Assembly: GCA_022072055.1 (NCBI GenBank)
Contig: JAJVIK010000003.1
Coordinates: 1 to 41,351 of the forward strand
Length of the DNA stretch: 41,351 nucleotides
Source of the DNA: a bacterium
GTDB lineage: Bacteria > Hinthialibacterota > Hinthialibacteria > OLB16
Reading direction: 5' to 3'
Shown: one piece after another, positions 8,834-14,922 of the stretch
Numbering within the stretch: the first letter of the stretch is position 1
Layout: each line of letters begins with the position of its first letter
Notes under the pieces: generated by a model
The model's database searches: none
The model's input: the letters and a program-made list of their open reading frames with translations, nothing else
Told to the model about the DNA's origin: nothing
Translations under genes and position numbers: made by a program

Positions 8834-9358
8834 ATGGCCCACCTCCGCGCGGTCTATCCCGGAACCTTCGATCCCCCCACCTGGGGGCATATCGACCTTG
8901 TCCATCGAGGGATTCAGATCGTGGATGAGTTGGTGGTCGCGGTCCTCGACAATCCCGCCAAGCGGACCCTTTTCCCGGTGGACGAGCGGGTGGAGATGTT
9001 CCGAGAGTGTCTTTCAGACCTTCCCACGGTCAGTGTGGCGCGATTTGACGGGCTCCTGGTCGATTTCGCGATGGCGATGGGCTGTCAGGCGATTCTAAGG
9101 GGCCTTCGGGCGGTTTCCGATTTTGAATACGAGTTCCAGATGGCGTTGATGAACCGCCGCCTGGAGCCGAGGATCGACACCCTGTTCCTGATGCCGAGCG
9201 AGGAGCACGTGTTTGTGTCTTCGCGAACCGCGCGGGAGGTGGCGATGTTCGGCGGAGATCTGAGTTCGCTCGTTCCGGAGACCGTGCGCAAACGCCTGGA
9301 AGGGCATTTCCAGGGACGCGTCTCCAATCGGCCCCCTTCCCCCTCGGACTTGCTCTAG
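8834..9358 (+). CDS. coaD: Phosphopantetheine adenylyltransferase
   Basis: A 174-residue nucleotidyltransferase that joins 4'-phosphopantetheine and ATP to dephospho-CoA, the fourth step of coenzyme A synthesis. The (T/H)xGH signature is present as PPTWGHID (His19) after the AVYPGTFDP start. ILRGLRAVSDFEYEFQMALMNR and the C-terminal SSRTAREVA are conserved substrate-binding segments. It begins 15 bases after rsmD. No strong Shine-Dalgarno sequence is visible, so it is probably translated from the rsmD transcript. The C-terminal tail (VSNRPPSPSDLL) is slightly longer than usual. Confidence 0.95.
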   Translation: MAHLRAVYPGTFDPPTWGHIDLVHRGIQIVDELVVAVLDNPAKRTLFPVDERVEMFRECLSDLPTVSVARFDGLLVDFAMAMGCQAILRGLRAVSDFEYEFQMALMNRRLEPRIDTLFLMPSEEHVFVSSRTAREVAMFGGDLSSLVPETVRKRLEGHFQGRVSNRPPSPSDLL

Positions 9359-9461
9359 CGGGCCGGGAGCGGTAGTCTGTTCAACCTAGGCTGGCCTGAC
9401 TATAGTTCCCGCCGCTGAAACCAGATTGTGGTTTTTCACTGTTGAAAGGTAAAGTAAAAGC

Positions 9462-9638
9462 ATGCCGAACCCCAAACATCGTAAGTCCAAATCCAAGACC
9501 CGCATGGGACGGTCTCACCATGCCCTCAAACCCCCCAGCCTGGGCAAGTGCCCCAACTGTGGCGAAATGTTCCTCCCGCACCGGGCGTGCCCGGCCTGCG
9601 GTTTTTACAAGGAGCGTCAGGTTCTTGACCTTGACTGA
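9462..9638 (+). CDS. rpmF: 50S ribosomal protein L32 (zinc-binding form)
   Basis: A 58-residue gene running from ATG 9462 to TGA 9638. The protein starts [20 protein letters not shown], the hallmark of L32, and has four zinc ligands in two CxxC pairs (Cys30, Cys33, Cys43, Cys46), followed by [12 protein letters not shown]. It is a structural protein of the large ribosomal subunit. plsX follows after 5 bases, the conserved rpmF-plsX arrangement. The DUF177/YceD gene that often precedes rpmF is missing; 103 bases separate coaD and rpmF. GAAAGG at about 9443-9448 is a poor, distant Shine-Dalgarno sequence. Confidence 0.96.
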   Translation: MPNPKHRKSKSKTRMGRSHHALKPPSLGKCPNCGEMFLPHRACPACGFYKERQVLDLD

Positions 9639-9643
9639 AGACC

Positions 9644-10654
9644 ATGCCGGTTCGAATCGCCATTGATGCGATGGGTGGAGACTTCGGCCCCAAGCCAGTG
9701 CTCGGGGCGCTGAAGCACCTGGCGGATGTTCCGGACATCGAGGTCCTTCTGGTTGGAGACCCGGAAGAATTGGAGCCGCAGCTGAACGGTCACCCCAAGG
9801 CCCGAGTCGTCGCCTCCAAATCGGTCATCGGCATGGAGGAATCCGCCACCGCGGCGATCAAGAAGAAGGCCGATTCCTCGATTGCGGTCGCGGTCCGTCT
9901 GGCCAAAGAGGGAGAAGCCGACGCGGTGGTTTCTCCCGGTCACACCGGCGCGACCATGGCTTGCGCGGTCATGAACTTGGGACGACTGGAGGGGGTCATC
10001 CGCCCCGCTGTCACCACGATCCTGCCCACCGGCGACCACCCTATCATTGTCCTCGATGTCGGGGCCAATGTGGACTGCAAGCCGGAGATGTTTGTCGATT
10101 TTGCGGTGATGGGCACGGTCTACGCCGAGGAGGTTCTGGGCCGGACCAACCCGCGCGTGGGGCTGCTTTCCATCGGAACCGAGTCCAAGAAGGGCAACGA
10201 GCAGACCCTCGCGGCCTATCCGCTCCTCGAAAAGGCCCCGGTCAATTTTTGCGGCAACATGGAGGGGCGCCAGATTTTCGGCGGGAGTTTCGATGTGGTG
10301 GTGTGCGATGGCTTTGTGGGGAACATCCTCCTCAAGTTCGGGGAGGCCACCGCCGCCCACATCTACAGTGAGCTGAAGGACCAGATCCGCCAAGTGGTGG
10401 CCTCCGCCAATCTCGAGTCGGCGGCGCTGCTCAAGAGCACCTTTGAGAGCATGTTCAAGCGGATGGACCACGAGGAGTATGGCGGCGCGCCGCTGCTTGG
10501 GGTGAATGGAACCTGCTTGGTGTGCCACGGCGGGGCCTCTGACCGAGCGCTGGCCAATGCCGCGCTGAATGCCGCGGCGAGCGTGCGGCACAATGTGAAC
10601 CAGCGGATTGTGGACCGTCTGGCGCCGCTCCGGGGGCGCCGGGTGTCGGCCTGA
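9644..10654 (+). CDS. plsX: Phosphate acyltransferase PlsX
   Basis: A 336-residue enzyme that converts acyl-ACP and phosphate to acyl-phosphate for PlsY, the first step of phospholipid synthesis in most bacteria. The N-terminal RIAIDAMGGDFGP is diagnostic. Also conserved are VVSPGHTGATMACA, the LDVGANVDCKPEMFVDFAVMG region, GLLSIGTESKKGNE and CDGFVGNILLKFGE. Length is normal. It follows rpmF after 5 bases. The fab genes that often come next are absent; spoVG follows after a terminator and a new promoter. Confidence 0.96.
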   Translation: MPVRIAIDAMGGDFGPKPVLGALKHLADVPDIEVLLVGDPEELEPQLNGHPKARVVASKSVIGMEESATAAIKKKADSSIAVAVRLAKEGEADAVVSPGHTGATMACAVMNLGRLEGVIRPAVTTILPTGDHPIIVLDVGANVDCKPEMFVDFAVMGTVYAEEVLGRTNPRVGLLSIGTESKKGNEQTLAAYPLLEKAPVNFCGNMEGRQIFGGSFDVVVCDGFVGNILLKFGEATAAHIYSELKDQIRQVVASANLESAALLKSTFESMFKRMDHEEYGGAPLLGVNGTCLVCHGGASDRALANAALNAAASVRHNVNQRIVDRLAPLRGRRVSA

Positions 10655-10671
10655 TCCGGCATTTATTTTTT
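10638..10671 (+). terminator. Intrinsic terminator after plsX
   Basis: GCCGG (10638-10642) pairs with CCGGC (10656-10660) across the plsX stop codon and is followed directly by the T-rich ATTTATTTTTT. The stem is short but the U-tract is good. Confidence 0.5.
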
Positions 10672-10674
10672 CGT

Positions 10675-10704
10675 TTGCTTTTTGTTCGGAGGTAGGGTTA
10701 CAAT
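10675..10704 (+). promoter_or_regulatory. Candidate sigma70 promoter for spoVG
   Basis: TTGCTT (10675-10680), an 18-base spacer, TACAAT (10699-10704). It lies just after the plsX terminator and about 30 bases before the spoVG start codon. Confidence 0.5.
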
Positions 10705-10734
10705 CATCCCACATACCGACTGGGAGCGGCCCCC

Positions 10735-11010
10735 TTGCTCAACATCACGGAAGTGCGGGTCCACGTTCTGCCGAACAGCAACACCAACCTCAAGGCGTAC
10801 GCCAGTATTACGATTGACGACTGCTTTGTGATTCATGGCCTGCGCGTGCTGCAGGGGGATCATGGTCTGTTTGTGGGGATGCCGCGCCGCAAGCGCGAGG
10901 CCGGCCCCAACCAGGACATCGCCCACCCGATCAACACCGACACCCGCAAGCTGATCGAGTCGCGGGTTTTGGATGGCTACGCGGAAGTGGTGGCGCAGAC
11001 GAGGGTGTAG
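10735..11010 (+). CDS. spoVG: SpoVG family RNA/DNA-binding regulator
   Basis: A 91-residue SpoVG protein: ITEVRVHVLPNSNTNLKAYASITIDDCFVIHGLRV and GLFVGMPRRK match the conserved core. In spore formers it affects septation and cortex; in non-sporulating bacteria it acts as a small nucleic-acid-binding regulator, and nothing here indicates sporulation. The start is a TTG at 10735 with GGGAG about 8 bases upstream; no ATG fits the family N-terminus. The C-terminal tail after the HPIN segment is of ordinary length. It has its own promoter and appears monocistronic. Confidence 0.93.
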   Translation: MLNITEVRVHVLPNSNTNLKAYASITIDDCFVIHGLRVLQGDHGLFVGMPRRKREAGPNQDIAHPINTDTRKLIESRVLDGYAEVVAQTRV

Positions 11011-11082
11011 GGGAAACCTCCTGATGCCTGGGTCACTCTCCGACAACCGGGTTTTCAGTTGTAGGTCGGTTGGGGTGGGGTT

Positions 11083-12390
11083 GTGTCTCTGGTACTCTTT
11101 GCGGCAAGTCTCACGTTTTACTTCTACTGGTCGTACAACACCAAACGTGCTCTCGGAGATCTGACACAGAACCTCCTCACCTCCAAAGAGAGAGCCTCCA
11201 TCGAGCGGTTCCTCGAAGCTCCTCTAGAGATTCCTGCTGAATGGGGAGTGATTCAAACCCGCTCTTCTGGACTTCCCTCGGCGTGGCGAGGACTGAGTCC
11301 AGAGCTCGAGGAGTTCTCCAAGGAGGTCCCACGTGAGGGTCCCTTGCCGCCGGATGGAATCCAGCGCATGACCAAGGACCCTGGAGCCCCCTACTTGGAG
11401 CGCCTCAATCGGGCCGAGTCGCTTTCAGAGTCGGATTGGGAAAGGGTAGCTGGGCTCGTCTCCGAGGCCTCATCCTTTGTTCGAAAGCTGGAGAGTCTGG
11501 CCAATGTTCCGGACTACACTGTCGATATCCTCTCCGCCACTCCTGGCATCCTAGGCCTTTCCGCAATGCCACACCGAAAGGGCTTCGAGGTGGGTCTCTC
11601 CCGGACGGCTCTAGCGGCCCACCTGCTGGCCCATAAGGAGGATTGGGAGAGGGCCTTCGGACACACTCTCACCCTTCTTAAGCTGGCCAGGAGAGAGCCA
11701 ACCGTCTCGAGAATAACGCACCTCCTCTCGTATACCGCTATCATCAAGGCGTGCACGGTTGTTCACGCGCTCGCGCAGCGCTGCCAGGACGCCGAACCGC
11801 TTAGGGCGGTCCTGGGCGACCTGGGTGAGCTGCAATCACAGATTCTTCTCCCCGGGCCACCTGATCCCGTGACCCTTGATGTTGTTTCCTCCCTGAGGAA
11901 TCAGCTTCGCGCCGGGAAGGCCGTTGACCTCACCCCCGGGAAACCGGGACGGTACTATGTCTCTCAGATGGAGGAACTTCGTGGGACCGGGATCGCCGCC
12001 AGGACCCTCCAATCATCGGATATCGAGATTTTCGTACTTTCATTTCTATTCGTCGGCGGGGAGGAATTCAGTCAACGAGCGGATGAGGCGCGCGTTGTCT
12101 TTGATCTCACGCGACTTGCGATTGCACTACGGATCGAGGGGATTGAAGGAGGGACGGCCGAAGGCGCCGCACCCGACATCCAGACTTACTTCCCGCAGGC
12201 GCAGCCGACTGACCCTTTCACCAACTCCCCATACCTCTGGGATTCCACCGCTCGGATCTACTACAGCCCCGGGCCGGACTGGAGGGATGATAGGCGAGCG
12301 ACGCGATACACGCCCTCATCGAAGGAAGCGAATGGAGGGGATATTTGGCTTGGTGGGTTTGATTTTCTCATTCCACAGGCCAACAACTGA
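11083..12390 (+). CDS. Membrane-anchored protein of unknown function
   Basis: A 435-residue protein that I do not recognise as a whole. The only usable start is a GTG at 11083, because an in-frame stop lies 21 bases upstream. A hydrophobic N-terminal helix (LVLFAASLTFYFYW) predicts a signal anchor. The middle is mostly helical. The end has a DPFTNSPYLW segment, then YYSPGPDWRDD and a final GDIW, resembling the 'DPF.g.pl.Y...YSvGpdg.DDg.D' ending seen in many envelope proteins of planctomycete-like bacteria and in some pseudopilin-like C-termini. It uses codons such as AGA, ATA and CTA more freely than its neighbours, hinting at acquisition. The DUF4258-like gene follows after 8 bases. Confidence 0.5.
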   Translation: MSLVLFAASLTFYFYWSYNTKRALGDLTQNLLTSKERASIERFLEAPLEIPAEWGVIQTRSSGLPSAWRGLSPELEEFSKEVPREGPLPPDGIQRMTKDPGAPYLERLNRAESLSESDWERVAGLVSEASSFVRKLESLANVPDYTVDILSATPGILGLSAMPHRKGFEVGLSRTALAAHLLAHKEDWERAFGHTLTLLKLARREPTVSRITHLLSYTAIIKACTVVHALAQRCQDAEPLRAVLGDLGELQSQILLPGPPDPVTLDVVSSLRNQLRAGKAVDLTPGKPGRYYVSQMEELRGTGIAARTLQSSDIEIFVLSFLFVGGEEFSQRADEARVVFDLTRLAIALRIEGIEGGTAEGAAPDIQTYFPQAQPTDPFTNSPYLWDSTARIYYSPGPDWRDDRRATRYTPSSKEANGGDIWLGGFDFLIPQANN

Positions 12391-12398
12391 ATACGACC

Positions 12399-12692
12399 AT
12401 GATTCCGGCCGGAAGACCCATCAGGTTCACGGACCATCTGAAATCGAGGCTCGCCCTCCGTGACATCCCTCCAAACCTCCCCATCGAGATCATCCGATAC
12501 CCCATGTGGACCTTTCACAATACCGGAACCGGTTACGAAATCGCGGTAGCCGAGGGGGTCTTGGGGAGGAAACGGAAGATTCTCATGGTGGCCTACGAAG
12601 AGACCGCAGCAGAGATCGTAGCGATCACCGTCCATCTACTTGACGAGGAGGACATCCGACGCAGAATACAATCGGGACGGTGGCTAGAATGA
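12399..12692 (+). CDS. DUF4258-like protein, putative RelE-fold toxin partner
   Basis: A 97-residue protein. It begins with IRFTDHLKSRLALRDIP and contains RKRKILMVAYEETAAEIVAITVHLL followed by RIQSGRWLE. This matches the 'H...R...R.I........vvyr....ei.viTay' pattern of DUF4258-type proteins, which are predicted RelE/BrnT-like folds. The downstream DUF2283 gene overlaps its stop as ATGA. DUF4258/DUF2283 neighbours recur in genomes and have been proposed as toxin-antitoxin-like pairs; activity here is inferred, not shown. There is no clear Shine-Dalgarno sequence, so translation may be coupled to the upstream gene. Confidence 0.65.
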   Translation: MIPAGRPIRFTDHLKSRLALRDIPPNLPIEIIRYPMWTFHNTGTGYEIAVAEGVLGRKRKILMVAYEETAAEIVAITVHLLDEEDIRRRIQSGRWLE

Positions 12693-12910
12693 GGAAATCC
12701 ATGAAACCAAGCTACGACCCGGACGCGGATGTCCTTTACCTCCTCGCGCGGAAAGGCCCCATCGAGAAGTCGGTCGAGGCGGGACCGGGCATCACCCTCG
12801 AGTACGATCGAAAGGGATGCGTGGTCGGCCTTGAGATTCTTCACGCCTCCAAGGTGATGGGCAAGGGGATTATCGCCTCGATCCACGCCAGGCAGAGTCG
12901 CGACGAATAG
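12689..12910 (+). CDS. DUF2283 family protein, putative antitoxin partner
   Basis: A 73-residue protein with the DUF2283 signature: KPSYDPDADVLYLLARKGP, then GITLEYDRKGCVVGLEILHASKVM. Start ATG 12689 overlaps the upstream stop as ATGA; ATG 12701, with GAGGAA 5 bases upstream, is an alternative that removes four residues. The family is small and of unknown biochemistry; its steady pairing with DUF4258-type genes is the basis for the antitoxin suggestion. The stop lies 3 bases from the stop of the convergent cysteine desulfurase gene. Confidence 0.75.
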   Translation: MRKSMKPSYDPDADVLYLLARKGPIEKSVEAGPGITLEYDRKGCVVGLEILHASKVMGKGIIASIHARQSRDE

Positions 12911-12913
12911 CGC

Positions 12914-14071
12914 CTACACCGCCACTCGGTCCGCGAGACGCAGCACCTTCTCATTGAGCGCGGGGAGGACTCCCAGCGCTCGGTCGATCTCAGCCTCGGT
13001 GGTGTATCGGCTCAGGCTGAAACGCACCGCGCCCATCGCGTCCGCCTCGGAAACCCCCATCGCAAGGAGCACATGGGAAGGCTCCAGCTTATCGGCCAGG
13101 CACGCGCTGCCCGAGCTGGCCGCGATCCCATGCTGATCCATGAGCAATAAGAGCGCCTCGCCCTCCACCCCTCGGAAACAGACATTCAAAGTGTTCGGTA
13201 GGCGCGGCGCCTCCGCGCCATTGAGGATCAGGTTAGGGACGGTTTCCACCAAACCGCGCTGCAGCTTGTCCCGCAGACGCGCCACCTCGGTCTGCTCGGT
13301 CTCAAGGCGCGCGAGGGCCAGCTCCGCCGCTTTCCCAAGTCCCGCGATGAGCGGAACCGGCTCGGTGCCGGGCCGCTTCCCGCGCTCCTGATTCCCGCCC
13401 CAGAGAATCGGCTTCATGCGCATGCCGGTCCGGACAAAGAGGACTCCAACCCCCTTGGGGGCGTGAATCTTGTGCCCCGACAGAGACAGCAGATCGATGG
13501 GAACCGCGCGCAAATCAATGGGGGTTTTTCCCACTGCCTGGACAGCATCCACATGCAGGGGGACCTTGCGCGCCTTGCAGATCGACGCGATCTCGGGGAT
13601 CGGGAAGATCACCCCGGTCTCGTTGTTGGCCCACATGATGGAGACAATCCCGGTGTCCTCGTGGATCGCGCGCTCCACATCCGAGGGGTCCAAACCCCCC
13701 TGGCAACCCACCGGTAGGAAGTCGACACGATACCCTTGTCGGACCAGCTCCCGGCACTGCACAAGCACCGCGCTGTGTTCCACCGCGGTCGTGACGATAT
13801 GCCTCTTGTCGGGGCGCGCCGCGAGAACTCCCCGAATGGCGAGGTTGTCGGATTCGGTTCCCCCGCTGGTGAAGAAGACCTCCTTCGGAGAGCAACCGAG
13901 GAGCGCCGCCACGCTTTGACGGGCCAAGGTAAGGTGTTTCTCAATCTGTCCGCCAAAATGGTGGGGCGAACTCGGATTGCCATAGAGGTCCTCCAGGAAT
14001 GGGAGGATCGCCTCCTTGACCTCCGGGGCCACCCGTGTGGTGGCGTTGTTGTCGAGGTAGATGACGCTCAT
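12914..14071 (-). CDS. Cysteine desulfurase (NifS/IscS family)
   Basis: A 385-residue PLP enzyme that takes sulfur from cysteine as an enzyme persulfide for Fe-S clusters and tRNA thiolation. Marks: YLDNNATTR at the start, TSGGTESDNLAIRG, His99 in VEHSAVL, ANNETG, the PLP lysine Lys201 in SLSGHKIHAPKG, and the catalytic Cys324 in SSGSACLADKLEPSHVL. The short loop around the cysteine fits the group I (NifS/IscS) type. No iscU or iscR lies nearby. ATG 14071 has no Shine-Dalgarno sequence; TAGACT (minus strand, 14079-14084) ends 7 bases before it, consistent with a leaderless transcript. Confidence 0.95.
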   Translation of the reverse strand: MSVIYLDNNATTRVAPEVKEAILPFLEDLYGNPSSPHHFGGQIEKHLTLARQSVAALLGCSPKEVFFTSGGTESDNLAIRGVLAARPDKRHIVTTAVEHSAVLVQCRELVRQGYRVDFLPVGCQGGLDPSDVERAIHEDTGIVSIMWANNETGVIFPIPEIASICKARKVPLHVDAVQAVGKTPIDLRAVPIDLLSLSGHKIHAPKGVGVLFVRTGMRMKPILWGGNQERGKRPGTEPVPLIAGLGKAAELALARLETEQTEVARLRDKLQRGLVETVPNLILNGAEAPRLPNTLNVCFRGVEGEALLLLMDQHGIAASSGSACLADKLEPSHVLLAMGVSEADAMGAVRFSLSRYTTEAEIDRALGVLPALNEKVLRLADRVAV

Positions 14072-14155
14072 GGAGCTAAGTCTACTCGGCTGCTTGAACT
14101 GGTGGAATGGGAATCTGGAACAGATAGGAAAGGGTCGGAGCCACCGGAACAGGCC

Positions 14156-14542
14156 TCAGATGACCTCTTCCTCAAAGTACCTCTCACAGAATTCCACAAG
14201 ACTCTTCGCGGATTCGATGACCCCGCTTGCCTCCTCGGGGCCGACAGAGTCCGGGTGGCCATAGTCGCTTGTCTGCCGCAACTCCTGCGCTTTGATGAGG
14301 AGCCTGTGGTATTCCGTGGGGACAATTCCCTTCTTGGCAATATGTTGACCAAAACCCGCAATTACGGCCGAATGCTTCGAGAATGAAAGCCCCTGGTGCT
14401 CAAGAAACAATTGTGCGACATAGAACATGCAGTAATACGCACGGGATGCCGCAAAGTCCGAGTACCCCTTTTCGAGGAGGAGTTCAGCAGCCGAGAGACT
14501 ATCCCGAGCCTTGCGAAAGAGCTCCGCTTCGTCTTGAGTCAA
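14156..14542 (-). CDS. HEPN domain protein, putative toxin of a MNT/HEPN pair
   Basis: A 128-residue all-helical HEPN protein. It carries KARDSLSAAELLLEKGYSDFAASRAYYCMFYVAQLFL (typical helices 1-2, residues about 11-47) and the motif Arg89-x6-His96 in RQTSDYGH, fitting the Rx4-6H ribonuclease signature of HEPN proteins. The start is TTG 14542, overlapping the stop of the nucleotidyltransferase gene as TTGA; GAGGG lies about 11 bases upstream. In characterised HEPN/MNT systems the HEPN protein is an RNase toxin that the MNT partner silences by AMPylation or binding. Activity here is inferred from the motif and the pairing. Confidence 0.85.
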   Translation of the reverse strand: MTQDEAELFRKARDSLSAAELLLEKGYSDFAASRAYYCMFYVAQLFLEHQGLSFSKHSAVIAGFGQHIAKKGIVPTEYHRLLIKAQELRQTSDYGHPDSVGPEEASGVIESAKSLVEFCERYFEEEVI

Positions 14543-14922
14543 ACTTCTTTTCCCTCTTGGCGGATATTGCGTAGCAAGGGCCCCTGTCGGTGGAGAAATC
14601 GATTCTCATCCATAAACAGGCAACTGATGACCAAGTTCTCCTTCAGGGAGAGTTCAGCCACAAGTTGGCTCGTCTTTTCGATTTCCTCCCCTGGGTGAAC
14701 CTTCCCCCGCAAGACCACTAAGACATCCAAGTCGGACCCTGGGATGGCATCCCCACGAGCCTGAGAACCAAAAAGGACCAGATGGAGAAGGCGCGGCCCG
14801 TAGAGAGTGCGAAAGCTCTGCTTGAGCGATGAAAGGGTTGAATAGACATGCTCGCGCAGCGACCCAGACCCCGTGAGATCGATTTCAGCGGATTCGGTTC
14901 CGTAAACCATTGGCTGGCTCAT
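14539..14922 (-). CDS. MNT-type nucleotidyltransferase, putative antitoxin
   Basis: A 127-residue minimal nucleotidyltransferase of the polymerase-beta fold. The motif GSQARGD leads to Asp64-Leu-Asp66 in GSDLDVLVVL, the GS-x10-DxD metal site. The third strand (LVISCLFMDEN) lacks the acidic residue found in full transferases, as in a known subgroup of MNT proteins. The start at 14922 overlaps the stop of the glycosidase-propeller gene as ATGA; ATG 14910 is an alternative. It lies upstream of and overlaps the HEPN gene, the standard order for these pairs. It would neutralise the HEPN RNase. Confidence 0.85.
   Translation of the reverse strand: MSQPMVYGTESAEIDLTGSGSLREHVYSTLSSLKQSFRTLYGPRLLHLVLFGSQARGDAIPGSDLDVLVVLRGKVHPGEEIEKTSQLVAELSLKENLVISCLFMDENRFLHRQGPLLRNIRQEGKEV

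Noticed and set aside
9649-9660. GGTTCGAATC resembling a tRNA T-loop
   Set aside because: It is the start of plsX (Pro-Val-Arg-Ile codons) and no tRNA stem structure surrounds it.
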